Below are positions 1-12,504 of a stretch of DNA of 64,000 nucleotides, piece by piece. The notes beneath the pieces are model-generated. The model was given only the letters and a program-made list of their open reading frames with translations, did no database searches and was not told where the DNA came from. The DNA comes from Saksenaea vasiformis B4078 (lineage: Eukaryota > Mucoromycota > Mucoromycetes > Mucorales > Saksenaeaceae), in NCBI GenBank assembly GCA_000697055.1, contig JNDT01002278.1:114983-178982 (forward strand). The letters run 5' to 3'. Numbering within the stretch: the stretch's first letter is position 1; every line of letters begins with the position of its first letter. A program made the position numbers and the translations under genes.

Positions 1-622
1 AAATCCTGACTGCATCTCATACAAAACCGGGCGATCCACGCAGAACAGAGATGTTCAAGCCGCGATGGCAATCGGGCTGGCTGCAATCAGCAATTTCGTC
101 TCCCCTGAAAGACAAACAATGAAGCCGCTCAACCCCAGCCCCAGCGCTGGAAACCTTTTTTAGCCGATGCCACCGTTCAGGTACTACAACTCCAGAATTA
201 GCAGCGTTATTGATGTTTGTTCAATCGTAGGTGCGTACAATCGTTGACAGAAGTCGCACAAGCGGTAAGTAACTATTGTCTAACTATCTGCGATGTCTTA
301 TAATATTGGTAGACTGAGTTGACTGGCAACCATCGCATGATGGAATCATATAACAGGTTGGCTTTGAAACATCTGAAACCCGTATATTGATGTGGTTTAT
401 AGACATGTTATACACTACTCAAATTCGATGGACTACCTCAGATTTATTTTTTCACAGCTCACATTCAGAAAGTCGGGCGATATCCTTTATCAAAGCGCGG
501 ACCAGTCGTCCTTCCAGCACTATAATATGTGAATAAAAGCGAGAGAGAGAAAAACTAATGTCATCGTCTTGCAAACTTGTGTTTAACATGATTTAAGAAA
601 TCTCAACTCGAACAACCCCAGA
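1..622. other. Intergenic, no gene recognised
   Basis: No open frame longer than background, no splice-linked exons and no RNA gene recognised. A short GA run lies near 540-552. The stretch lies downstream of the 3' end of the Sec72-like gene, which is on the minus strand. Confidence 0.5.
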
Positions 623-1210
623 TTAAGCTGAAGCGGCCTGGACCTCAGCCAATGCTTTTCCTAATTCTTCACTTTCATGATCGAAACGTAGACCTGTCTG
701 AAAAGCTTCACTAGCTTCGTCTACTCTCCCCAATCCAACGAGTGCCTTGCCCTTACGGAACCAACCCTTGCTCCATTCGCGCTTCAGATTTGTGACAACT
801 TCCGCGTCCACAAATGCATCGACGTAGTTTCCTAGCGCTAGTTGAGCTGCTGATCGGTTGCTGAGTACAGGTGCTAGTTCTTCTCGTACAAACTGGAACG
901 CCAGAGGTTCCCACAATGGACGAGACCACGCTAGTTCGACGGCCATGGTATAGTAGCGAATAGCTTCAGGATAATTCGCCGCCTTGAAAAATTTGTTTCC
1001 TTCTTCTCTCAATCGGTTGACCTGCGTGTTTCGCACTGGATTTGGTTCATTGGGTTGTGGTACATCCTTGACCTGCTTGAGTGTACTCGCTAATGCGTTA
1101 TGGGCTGTCCAATCGACGTTGCATCGGTTGCATTGTTCCAACCCATGTGGCTGGCACAGGATCTTGTCACCATCACTAGATACTTTAACATCCCATTGAA
1201 CGTCTGTCAT
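623..1210 (-). CDS. sec72: Sec72-like translocon TPR protein
   Basis: Single-exon gene for a 195-residue protein. Near residues 19-34 it has a Cys/His motif (CQPHGLEQCNRCNVDW), followed by a tetratricopeptide region from about residue 65 to the end (REEGNKFFKAANYPEAIRYY, then SNRSAAQLALGNYVDAFVDA and GWFRKGKALVGLGRVDEASE). This arrangement of an N-terminal Cys-rich motif plus three TPRs is that of fungal Sec72 proteins, cytosolic subunits of the Sec63 post-translational ER translocation complex; I infer the same role. The start at 1210 is the only Met before the Cys motif. An AT-rich stretch of about 870 nt separates it from the divergently transcribed NAA40 gene. A generic TPR co-chaperone is the alternative; the Cys motif favours Sec72. 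Confidence 0.75.
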   Translation of the reverse strand: MTDVQWDVKVSSDGDKILCQPHGLEQCNRCNVDWTAHNALASTLKQVKDVPQPNEPNPVRNTQVNRLREEGNKFFKAANYPEAIRYYTMAVELAWSRPLWEPLAFQFVREELAPVLSNRSAAQLALGNYVDAFVDAEVVTNLKREWSKGWFRKGKALVGLGRVDEASEAFQTGLRFDHESEELGKALAEVQAASA

Positions 1211-2079
1211 CGTTTAATCGTCAATCGCAGTAAAAAGAGAAAGGTAGGAGGAGTAAAAATAAAAAAAAGAAATAGAAAAAGAAAAGGGCTCTTGTTCCGC
1301 CACGTCTCATTAAGAATCCATATTTGGACGTATGTGTCACGCCACGAACTCTCCAAAGATTATGTTAGAGACATTCCAAAGTGACGCTGCAATCAAAGAT
1401 CGTGGATTCACGATTGAAAACAGTGCTACAGCTCACATTTATCCTTCTTTTTAGGTGCCTCGAAAGTAGACGTAGCACTTGAGCAGTGACTTGCAGTGAT
1501 GAAAGTAACCAGATCGAGAGGGCTTCTGTACAGTGTTTTCTCCGTCAAACATGAGGACCACTAGAGAACAGAGAGCGAGCGCCTTACTAGTGCTCTTGCT
1601 GTTTTATCGGATAACTTTCTACGCTACTCATAAATAAATTATGCGCGCATAAAGAGCCCAGTTTGCGCTAAAGAAGGAAGTGGCGACAAAATCATACGCT
1701 ACTTACAACAACCTGGTCGCCAAAACAAGATAGAGCACACATCAGACAGCTCCCGCCGTCTCTGTCAACCTTCACCTTTGAGGAATTCAGTTACCTGAGT
1801 ATGGATGTTACTATTACGCGTTGTCTTCACAAACATTTCCAAGCTGAATAGTGTGCATCAAGTCACTATCCATTGATTGTTGACGTTGCAAACAACCCTG
1901 CAGTCTGGCCACTTTACCGTAAATATAGCGAGCAGATAAACAATCAGATGAATGTGAGGGAAAACTAAGACAGGTCCTATGGGCCACCTCTTGAGAGCTA
2001 AAAACGATCGCCGCTTCTCACATAAGCGCTACAATTTTAAGGGAAAAAAGTTCTTGCTTTGTGTTGTTTGCTTCCGACG
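1211..2079. other. Divergent promoter region
   Basis: Shared upstream region between the Sec72-like gene (leftward) and NAA40 (rightward). An A-rich run at about 1255-1285 directly precedes the leftward start. No conserved ORF recognised. Confidence 0.45.
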
Positions 2080-3092
2080 ATGCCTGTTGAACAGGTATAA
2101 CAAACAACGCGAAGGCGATCTTACTCCGTTGCTAACCTAAGATTCAGCCCTCGGCGGATGACAATGTAGCCATCGCCAACAAGGTATAGCTACATAGCTC
2201 AAGGATCTGCATCCGAACTCACATGATCAATCAGGCACCGTGCCTAGTCTCATTCTTCGATCTTCCTATTACATACACAAGGTATATGTATAGCGCCCGT
2301 AGTCATCACTAACTCGGTTTGATCTCGAATAGAGACGATCTCAATCTTGTTATTGACTATTATTCGATCGACGGTCTTCCCGAACATCTGCAGACTTGGA
2401 CGTTTGAGCTTGTGAAATCCAATCTCTATCACATGTAGGCTCCTTCTCCTTTTTTTTCTAGTAGTACAACTGCTTACGTCAACAAAAAGGTATGTTCAAT
2501 CCAAGGATGGTTGGAGTGATGAAGGAAAAAAAGCCGAGATGCGGTCGGCAGGAGCACGGTACCTGATAGCACGGTCAGCTACAGATCCAGAAGACCTGAA
2601 GGGGTTTTTGTTGTTTCAGATGGTTCATGAAGAAACTATGGATGACGATGTGATGGCCCAGGTGGCATACTGGTAAACACCGCAAAAGTTGTTTATAGGC
2701 CTTGCAATAACCTATCTATGCATAAGTTACGAAATTCAGTTAGTCGATCATGCACGAAATCGTGGATTAGGCGAGTTCCTGATGTCATTATTATACCAGA
2801 TCGGAAATTACTGGAAAATGGATAAAGTTATGTTGACAGTGTTTAAAGGTAAGCCAGTAGAATGATGATCTTGTGTTCGAATGACCCATGCTGTATGAAA
2901 AAGCAAACAAGGGCGCTTTTAGATTCTATCAGAAACTTGGGTAGGTAGTTTATCGCTTTTTACGTTCTTTCTATTCATCTTTATTCTTTTAGGTTCGACT
3001 TGGATGAAATATCGCCTGGTGCTTGTCTGTCAAAACGACTTGCACGTAAATTTGACTATGAACTCCTTAGTAAATCATGTATTCGGAAATAG
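2080..3092 (+). CDS. NAA40: N-alpha-acetyltransferase 40 (NatD)
   Basis: Eight phase-compatible exons (2080-2094, 2142-2183, 2235-2281, 2333-2434, 2490-2672, 2727-2848, 2904-2940, 2993-3092) give a 215-residue protein. Introns are 47-55 nt with GT-AG ends. Family marks seen: YCYEIQL-like strand joined across the 2673-2726 intron, the acetyl-CoA loop ARNRGLGEFLM, then KVMLTVFKANKGAFRFYQKL, LDEISPG, and the C-terminal FDYELLSKS, all in the order of human NAA40. NatD acetylates the N termini of histones H4 and H2A. The N terminus is much shorter than in human NAA40; the first 15-nt exon is the least certain part, and a longer upstream start cannot be excluded. Confidence 0.85.
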
Positions 3093-5056
3093 CTGCCAAA
3101 GGGATGCATAAAGCTGGGAAAATGAGTCATACACCACCAAACACTATAACTCTCTGTATATCCTATGACCGAGGATGGATTGATGGATTGATGAAAGGAT
3201 AAGAGAAGGGGGGGGGGGGATATCCGTTCCGACTCCTCCAAGTAAAGAAAACATCCTGCTTTTGTTCCTGCAACGTTCGTCCGACTGTAGGAAGGCAAGA
3301 TTTTTTTTTCTCCTAGACACGCAAATCCTGCCTCCCTAACAAGCACAATAACCCTGTATGACAAGTACGCAAAGCTTAAGCCGGCCGATGATCGGCACAG
3401 AAAAGAAAGAAAAAAAAAGAAAGGAGGTTGTAACCGTCATGTCATCCTTTGGAGGCATCGATTTATGTACGATGAAAACATGGACTAACCTCAGCATGTC
3501 TTATCATTCAAGAGGGAACGTCTTCCGAAAAAGTTGTTCCGGTTCTTGAGAACGTCAAGTGAGTTGGTAGGTTTGACAGAAAAAATCTTGTTTTCGTGGG
3601 TTCCTTCACGTGGACCACAAGATGTGGTACGTGAGACGTGTAACATCGTGTCCGGAAAAGAACAAGAGACAGATCTTGATATGGATCTACCAATGGGAAA
3701 ACAAGACGTTCCTAGCGGAGGTACAACGATGACACCACCCGCGATTGTTCATTTAGTCATGGCTTTGTCCAACATTAACTCACAAATAGTTCCTTTTTTT
3801 TATTCTCACTAAGCTGCTGGAATCCGAGAGAAAGAGGGGGCTGTTGGACGGCGAAAAAGGGATCAAACGTTATCGCACAAAAACATTGTCAGGAACGTGC
3901 TTCTATGACCAATGGTTACCAGGGTACCCATATATAGGGCAAGGTTTCATTTGCATTGTTTTGCTATCACCGGAAAGCCTATTCGCGACCGATGAGGAAT
4001 CTTTCCAAAACATTAGCTTCTCCTCAAGTCACATGGGTTCTTGCTCCAGAGTGTGTGTGTGCGTTGAAACACTTAATCGACGCATCATTGATGATCATAG
4101 TGAGAAAAAAGGGAAAGGTGTAGTTGGCTGGACCGTTGATTAAGAAAAAAAAAAAAGAGACTTGCTCCGGAAGAAGACAATTCCGGGATTAATTAGCTTC
4201 GCTACCAATGAGATGAACGCAGACATTGTATGAGGAGAAGGAAATAACAATAGGCCGGTTAAAAAGTAACCTTGTTTCGATGAAAATGAATCGTTGGTAA
4301 ATAGAAGTTACATAGCTTATGTTCTGCTTTAGGCTACCGCTTGCACCGATAATTTCCCCCAGGGCGAGGCAGAGTTCACCCCCAAATTCGTTACTGGGCG
4401 GGGTATACGCACGCACTTTATTCCCAGTGGGTGGGACAAGCCATGATTTGCTACTTCTATTCTGGCAAGAGTATTCTAACAATTAACAGACCCAGTGGTA
4501 CCATCCATCGACACGAAAGGAACAGCTTAATTAGGCGTCTCTTCATGTGTCTATTTCCAGAAGCTTTTTTTTTTTTTACGCTGCTGCTCTCGCCCAAGTC
4601 ATTCCTATTGCATTAATCGCCAGTTCGTTCCTTTTCATACGTTCATTTGTTTCTTATTTTCTGCATAGCACGTGTTTACAAGGAAGCTCTTACTTTTCCA
4701 TTAGTCTATCGAGTGCATATTAAATTCAAAGTAACAAAGCATTCTTATTTCTATTATTCTTACCATTTACTGGAAGCGTGAGGCCTTTTCTTAAGGTACA
4801 AGCAAGCTGCATCTGACCTCAACTGTTACCCCTTTGGCCTTTTCGCCCCTTGAACTTGCACGCTCCGATATCTCTCTGGTCTCTTGCACTCTCGCATCTT
4901 TTGGGAACCTATCCTTATCCTTTTTCCTCTTCTTCTTCTTCTTTTTCTTCTCTCCTCACTTTTTTCTTTACTTGGTTGCCACAACCTTGTTTCCATTTCT
5001 TTCTTTTCCTTCCTTTTTGTTGATGTTCCTGTATATTTCTACATGCATATAAGACA
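3093..5056. other. Intergenic with long pyrimidine tract
   Basis: Several ORFs of 60-100 codons occur on both strands, but none shows a family motif or can be spliced into a longer frame. A run of ten G lies near 3211-3220. From about 4895 to 5040 the plus strand is strongly pyrimidine-rich (T/C), typical of a fungal promoter and 5' leader, directly in front of the kinesin start codon. Confidence 0.45.
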
Positions 5057-8000
5057 ATGGCATTCGGCTCTCATACAACGACTATAACTACGACGGCCAG
5101 TTCGTCCTCCATAACGACATCAACTTTACATGGAAATACACATAAAGATCATAAAGAGCCACAGACAACTGCTGTCCAAGTTGGTAAAGTTTTTACATTG
5201 ACTTGGCTGAGGAATAAAAAAAAAACTTAAATGCCTCCCCTGATTTACAGCGCTCCGAGTACGACCGCTCACGCAACAGGACCGCTCACAACCTCGATTC
5301 TCTCATTCTACTGAATCCGATGTCATCAAGACATTCGACAATGCCATCACCATCGTCCCTCATCAAAAATCCTTTACATTTGATTACCTTTTCGATACAG
5401 AAAGTACACAAGAACAAGTGTTTTCGGGCGTAGGCTCCAAGTTAGTCGATCGATTCATTGAAGGTATGGATATTGGGTATATCACCATCAATGATTCACC
5501 TTATTTTTTTCTTAGGTTACAATGTCACTATTCTAGCTTATGTGAGTAATGACATAAATGGCCTAGTCCTTTTTTTTTTTGAAGTAAATCAATTGCGTGT
5601 TGCTAACGTGTGTTACACAGGGACAAACGTCGTCAGGAAAAACCTACACCATGGGAACGGCCATGGATTACGATAAACAACCCGATCCAGAGCAGGAAGG
5701 TTAGATCCTAAATTAAGCGAAGTCCGTGTCTTTTTTTTTCATATGCATGACCCATGACTTTGTGCAGGAATTATACCACGCGCCATGTCAGCTCTATTTG
5801 AACGTCTGGAGGAACAACGAAGAGGTTCCAGTACTATGAGTCGACGTCCGTCATTCAATAATCTTTCTTCCGCCGTCTCTGGTCTACGAGCGCCGAGAAA
5901 GACACCGTCAACTTCTAAACTACGACCAGCATCCATGATCACCCCACCTCGGCGGGGATCCAGTCCCAGCCTACCCACTCCGCCTCCCGAGGAAGTGGTC
6001 AATGACAGCAAGGCCACACGTTATACCGTCCACGTTTCGTTTGTCGAAATTTACAATGAAGAATTAATAGATTTACTTAATCCCGTACCTCATTCAGAGC
6101 GTTCGCCAGTGACGATCCGTGAAGACACCAAAGGCCATATCTATTGGACAGGTGTTAAGGAGGTTTCTGTAGGCAGTACGGAAGATGTTCTTAGGTAAGT
6201 AAGAAAAAGCCAACATTAAGTTGGGGAAAAACGTTTTGCATGCATAAACAGGGCGCCAATCTTGTCTGTTACAGGTATCTGCAAATGGGGACGCAGAATC
6301 GCGCGACTGGCTCGACCGACATGAATGCCAAATCCTCCCGGTCTCACGCCATTTTCTCCGTGACACTAAAGCAGGAGAAATGGGTGCCTTCTAGTGAGGC
6401 GAAGAAATCTGCGGCAGCCGTTCATCGGCACGACGCCACACCCCACCCGCCTACTCCGTCGCGATCATCGATGCTGGCATCGCCTTTGAGTCGCCGTTCA
6501 AATACTCTCAATGTCAAGGCCCTTGTAGGGCAGATGGAACGTCATGCAAAAAGTCTTGCAGAAGACGATGATGGTGACTGGGTTGTCATCAATTCCAAAT
6601 TCCACTTTGTCGATCTGGCAGGCTCGGAAAGGGTAAGCACCAAAAAAGAAAAAAAAAGATTCAACCAAGCAAGCGGATTGCATGAAAAACTAAACTTAAC
6701 TTTTTCTTCTTTTTTTTGTAGCTAAAACGCACAGCTGCTGAAGGCGATCGACGCAAGGAGGGCATCAATATCAACGCAGGGTTACTAGCCCTGGGGAATG
6801 TCATTTCGGCACTATCCGATCCGTCCAAAAAATCAACGCATGTACCCTACCGCGACTCTAAACTGACGCGCCTGTTACAGGATTCACTTGGCGGAAACGC
6901 GACAACGTTGATGATTGCTTGTGTTAGTCCAGCAGAAGTGAATTTGACCGAAACAGCCAACACCATCAAGTACGCTCATAGAGCACGAAGCATCAAAAAC
7001 AAGGCTGAAAGAAACGAAGCAGAAGAATGGATGACAAATGATAGCCCTGAATTCCTTCGAAGCATGATTGCTAAACTGAAAAATGAAGTGAGAGCATTGA
7101 AGGGTGCACCACCATCACCCAAACAAAACCTGAGCCAGTTTGTGAACGGCAACGTGTCACCCTCCTCTTCCTTATCAGACAATGACCACCATCAAATATC
7201 CACTTGTGCATCTTCCTCCGCAACAACCACCATTACCGTACCCGATGTTTCTGAGTTTGACAGTCAAGCGCTTGTGGTCGATCTTCGGCGTCAAATCGAA
7301 GAGTTACAGAACGAGGTGACAGTGACACGAGAACGTAATCAACACGTTGAAAAAGAGCTGCGACATGTTCGCCAGAGTCGACCACCAGCCTATGCGCGGG
7401 GCGCACCGCCAGCTCCTGCACCTATGCCAAGCGATATGGATTTCCAGCATCTTGTCGAACCTGTGATCGAGGAATATGAAAAGTCTATTTCGGGGCTGGA
7501 ATCCCAGCTGGCAATGGCGCGTGCCGCACTAGCCCATTCAGACCATGCGCTCGCAGAGCAGGAGGCGAAGATCACGCAGTACGAGGTGCTGCATGAGAAT
7601 GAATCACGGGAACTTGCCGAACTAAAGACACGACTTGCCAAATCGTTGGAACGAGAGCAAACATGCGAAAGCTACGTTGTCGAACTTGAAGAAAAGTTGG
7701 CACGTTCCACAAGCGAAGCAATGCGAGACCAAAATGTTTTGCTGGAGTTGAGACAAAAGATCATGCAGTTCAAACAAGTGGATGATAACACCGAAAAGTA
7801 CATTGGCGATCTTGAGACTAAACTGGCAGCTCTGTCCGAAAATAAATCCCTCGACACGGACGCCCCCATCACAGAAACCGTACTTCGGGATCTTGACGTA
7901 TCACAAACCAAGTGTAACGATCTTGAACAAGAGCTTGATACCCTCAAACAGCAATTGGCTGATAACAAGAAGTTAACAGAAGAACTTGCCGAAAAGACAC

Positions 8001-10891
8001 AGCAGGTGCAAGTGCTGACGGAGCGACTGGCTGAGATTGATGGTCTGCGCGACGAATTAATTCAACTTCGAGATGCCCAGGCAGAAGAGATCGCACGTCT
8101 TGAGACTTTGCTCGAGAAAGTGAAAGCCGATTACGAAGCATGCCACAAGGCGTTGGCAGAAGAGCAAACCCGTCGCGAGGCACTTGAAAAGTCATCGGGC
8201 GCCACCATTGATACCTTGAAGGACCAGGTTCAGAGCTTAACCACAGCCAAGGATACGATGGCGCAGGAGCTGCAGGAAGCGCAGGCCAACACAGAAACGT
8301 TACAAAAGCATATGTGGGAGCATGAGCAAGGAACGCAGATGACATTGCGTATGCGACTGCAGGAGCTTGAGGCAGTCAAGCTTGATCTCCATGCTTTACG
8401 TCTTGTTGAAGAGAAGCAAGATCAAATTATCCACGGTCTAGAGACCAAGCTAGCTGAGATGGAGCAACTGACGTCTGGATTGCGAAAACAGTTGGCAGAT
8501 CGTGAGAAGCAGATCGAACTGCTAGAACGTGAAAACAATGAAAAGACGGCGATGGCCGAGAACGCACAAAAGGAGATGGAGGGTATCTTGCGCGACGTCT
8601 CTGGTATGGGCGCGGAGAAGAAACAACTGGAAATGGTGATCCAAGTGATGGAGGACACGCTCCGTCGTCAGGATGCAAAAGCGGACAGAATGCAAGCAAC
8701 ATTAGAGGAGCTTCAGCAACAATATGCTCTACGCGGAGAAGATTTAGAAGAAAAGCGTTCGACTGTCGCACGCCTTTCACTATCTTTGCAAGAGGCTTCC
8801 GAACGGGCTTGTCGTAGTGATGAAATGACCAAGATGCTGGAAGAGGAACTCCGACAGGCCAAGAACGCGTTGGAAGAGCAAGTGCAACAAGTGCATCAGC
8901 TTGGCGAGGAGCAAGGACAGAACCAAATTGAGTTCCAAAAGATGTCTGCACTGGAAGCCAGAATTGAAGAATTGGATGACAGTCTTGAGAAGGCACAAGA
9001 AGAACACAAGAAAGTGTACATGGAACTTAAAGCCAAAGAAACTGAGTTAAAGGAGAAGGTTCAACAACTGGAGAAGCAAGTAGCTAAAAATGCGGCGTTG
9101 GAAGCAATGATCGCCGAACTGGAGAAGACGATTGAGTCTGAGCGTGCTTTGATGGCTACCAATGACACATCTGGTATGATTGCTCAGTTGGAAAAGAAAC
9201 TGCAAAGTTTGCAACAAGCCAAGCAAGAAGAGCAGGCCGCTTTCGAAGCCCAGTTGGAGAAAGCTGAAGAAAGCCATAAACAAGAGCGTGAACAACAGCA
9301 GCAAGTGATTGAAACTCTGGAATCATCCTTGCAAGCGCTTCAATCGCGTTCGGGTGACATGGCCAAGTCTGACCAGAATAGCAATAACAGCAGTCAGGAG
9401 CATCTGGCGGGTAGCCGTCGAAAGACCGATATGAGTCTGGACAAGCTTGCAGCGGCAATGATCGATCGTGAGGGATCTCCAGACCAGTACAAGCGTATCT
9501 CTGCCTTGGAGAAGAAGATTGAATTGCTTGAAAAGGAGAACCATGTGCTTTTACATTCGAGCAAGGACAATTTGTCGATTGATGGAAAGGATCTGGAGAG
9601 CGATATCTTGCGTTTGCGTCTTGAAGAGCAAGAGCGCCAGTTGCAGGAAAAGGACTCAGCTTTGGCGCGACTTGAGAGCCGGCTCAAGTTGTTACAGGAG
9701 AAGAACGATACACCAACCTCACAGCAGACAGCTAGGGAGTTGCACGCTCAATTGAGTGAAAAGCTTCAGGATCCTCAGGGCCAGCAGGAGTTGGTAGAGA
9801 AGTTGGTTCAGCTTACAGAGGACAATGCACAGTTGATGGTCCATGTGGATGATTTGGAGGCTCAGCTTGTACTCCAGCGTAGCCAGTTGACATTAGAAAC
9901 CAAGAACTTGGAGCTTGAGGTAATGAAGTTGACGGCAGCAAATGATCGGTTGGAGAAAGAGATGGAACAAGTGTTGCCACGTAGCAACAGCGGTAGCAGC
10001 GGAGTGCATCTAGTGAACCGCGATTCGCTATCCTTCACTTCACCTCCTCAAACACCACGTGTATCGTCACCGCCTCCTGGTTCAACAGCTGGTTTCCATT
10101 ACAAATTGCAACGCGATGTATCGTCGTCTAGCATTGCCAAGTTGCATAAGTCAGGATCCTATCGTTCCATGACGATGATGGATAACGACGAGGAGGTTTC
10201 TCGAAGAATTTCGGCTAGTTCCATGCGTTCGGATGTTACCACCCCCAGACCAGGATCTGCATCCATGCGAGCACGCACCATGTCGAACGTTCAGAATCTT
10301 CCACCACCAACAGCTCCACCCTCTAACCCACTCCCACCTATTCCTACACCATTACCACCTGTTCCTGGCACGCCCACAAGTCCTCCTACTTCACCTGCTA
10401 TGGCACCTACGCGATCCATTTCATCTCCTGTATTACAGCGACAAAATTCCAATGCTTCAACTAGCTTTAGTGAATTGATGAATGGTACCAATCTTACATC
10501 GGAACAATATGACAAGATGTTACGATCGTTGCAACGAAAGGCACAAGTAGCGGAGAATGATGTCCGAGCGCATCAAGAGGTGATTAGTAAATTGGAGGCA
10601 CAACTTTCACGTTCCGAAAGTTCGGTCAGAGAAGTCAAGAAGCAGTTGGATGTTATCAACCGACAAAAAGACGCTTACAGTATGGAGATTCAAAACCTTC
10701 GAAGTCAAGTAACCCAAATCCAAAGTCAACAAGAGACATCCTCCAATCAAGTTGCAGAAGAAATGCGAAGGATGGAAGAAGAACTTGAGAACGAGAAACG
10801 TCTGAAAGAAAAAGCGGAGAAAGCACGACATATTCTGGAGAACAGAATGGATGAACTCATGAGCAAGAAGAACAAATTTATGTGTTTCTAA
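5057..10891 (+). CDS. Kinesin motor with long coiled coil
   Basis: Seven exons (5057-5183, 5251-5463, 5516-5541, 5621-5699, 5768-6194, 6275-6632, 6722-10891) encode 1,799 residues. The N-terminal motor domain has the P-loop GQTSSGKT (123-130), switch I NAKSSRSH (308-315) and switch II DLAGSER (404-410), then the neck [11 protein letters not shown]. Two low-complexity insertions enlarge the motor: a Ser/Pro-rich one around 170-230 and another around 330-390. From about residue 490 a coiled coil runs for some 1,000 residues; a Ser/Pro-rich stretch ([15 protein letters not shown]) follows, then a second coiled coil ending in KNKFMCF. The architecture resembles kinesin-4 (KIF4/KIF21-type) motors, which act on microtubule plus ends and cargo; the subfamily is an inference. 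Many antisense ORFs here are shadows of the coiled coil. Confidence 0.88.
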
Positions 10892-11308
10892 AAGGACAGA
10901 AAGAAAGAAAGAGAGAGAGAGACAGAGGAGATGATTAATTTTTTATTACTCTTTGTACATAATCAACACACACGCACACTCACACACACAACACAACACA
11001 CTACTCATACACATCACTTATTTGAGGCTTTCCTTTTCACACCTCTCCTTGTTATTTTATGTGCTCCCAAAAAAGGATCAAAAAGGAGAGATTTTTTTTC
11101 TTTTTTACATAGTCAAAATTCACTCGATCTGTGTACTTTTTAATTCATTTTATGAAAAAGAAGTTTCTAAACCATTCTCTGTAAATACCTGTTTTTTTTG
11201 TGGGGAAATCACTTTATTCATGCGGAGTTCATACATTTTGAGATGGAGGGGCGTGGCTTGTTTCCCCCCTCCTTTTTGTTTGAACACGAACAAAAAAACA
11301 CATAAACC
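10892..11308. other. Intergenic with CA-repeat tract
   Basis: Lies between the kinesin stop and the NDUFAF6 start. It contains a GA-rich tract (10900-10925), an imperfect CA/AC repeat (about 10965-11015) and several T runs. No coding potential recognised. Confidence 0.5.
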
Positions 11309-12504
11309 ATGCGATTATGCAGCCATGTTGGATTTCGGATAGCCTCCCTATCTCTTCATTCCAAAAGAATAGCCTATTACAGCACTACTTCTACAGATAA
11401 ACTCCAGTCCTCCTTTACTTATTGTCGTGATTCTGTTAGGTAAGTTCCATGTGCTTTTTGTAATTCAGCTAAATAAGAAAGACAAGACAGGGTGATTACG
11501 AAGGTTATCTTTCAGTAGCCTTTTTTCCTCGTCAGTTACGTAATACTCAGTATGCCATACGTGCTTTTAATTTGGAACTGGCGACTATACGCGAAAACGT
11601 ATCCAATCCAACCATTGGAAAAATGAGGATGCAGTTCTGGAAAGACACAATTGATAAGGTCTTTGAAGTAAGAAGAGGAAGAAGAACAAAAAGAAAAGCG
11701 ATATTTATTCTAGTCGACAGGGAAAACCACCACAACAACCTATTGCGTTGGCATTACATGATGCATTGAAATACTGTGATCTATCGCCCATGTGGTTTAA
11801 ACGTATCATTTCTGAACGCGTATGTTTTGTTAATCGTTTTAACGTTCTCGTCACTAAACTTCCTTTTTTTTTTGAAAAAGACCGCCAATTTAGATGATCA
11901 TCAGTTTATGACGATAAAAGACATGGAGAGCTATTCGGAAAATACGGCGTCCAGTTTACTGTACCTTCAACTAGAGTCACTAGGCCTCCGTGATGTTCAT
12001 GCAGATCATGCTATCAGCCATATTGGGAAAATGATCGGCATCTCCACCTTTTTAAGATCTCTACCGTTTCATCTAAGCCAAAAGCGACTGATTTTGCCAG
12101 CTCAAATCACAGCCAAGGTAAAGCAACAACGAAATAAAATAGGAGATGTTACTGATGGTTGATTAGTACAAACTATCACAAGAGGAGATGATCCGTTACG
12201 GTTATGTAGAAGGGGTTGAGGATGCAGTTTTTGAAGTGGCTACTGCTGCATATGATCAATTATTAACCGCCCGATCACTTTTGAACACTGTTCCTTCTGA
12301 AGCGTTCCCAGTACTCTTATCAGCTGTAAGTAAATGATTGAGGAAGCGACGATTTTACTTATATATCAAATTTAGGTGCCACATATAAAATATCTTGAAA
12401 AACTAGAAAAGGTCAATTTTAATATCTTTGCACCGGAACTGCAGAAGAAAGATTGGAAAACGCCATTGTGGCTGTGGAGTGCATACCGAAAACAAAAAAT
12501 ATAA
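11309..12504 (+). CDS. NDUFAF6: Complex I assembly factor NDUFAF6
   Basis: Six exons (11309-11439, 11487-11667, 11721-11819, 11881-12117, 12167-12325, 12376-12504) encode 311 residues. The protein follows human NDUFAF6 throughout: RQGDYEGYL, IRAFNLELATIRENVS, MRMQFWKDTIDKVF, SYSENTASSLLYLQLE, then DVHADHAISHIGKMIGIS and a C-terminal WLWSAYRK. The family has a squalene/phytoene synthase fold without evident catalysis and helps assemble mitochondrial complex I. The N terminus (MRLCSHVGFRIASLSLHSKR) is basic, Ser-rich and free of acidic residues, as expected for a mitochondrial presequence. All introns are 47-58 nt. Confidence 0.9.

Noticed and set aside
3358..4143. Plus-strand ORFs of 60-99 codons between NAA40 and the kinesin
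   Set aside because: No motif, no compatible splice phases, and several compete on both strands.
7233..10831. Numerous antisense and out-of-frame ORFs across the kinesin coiled coil (for example 8427-8996 minus)
   Set aside because: They mirror the biased codons of the long coiled-coil exon and contain no motif; the plus-strand frame is clearly the gene.
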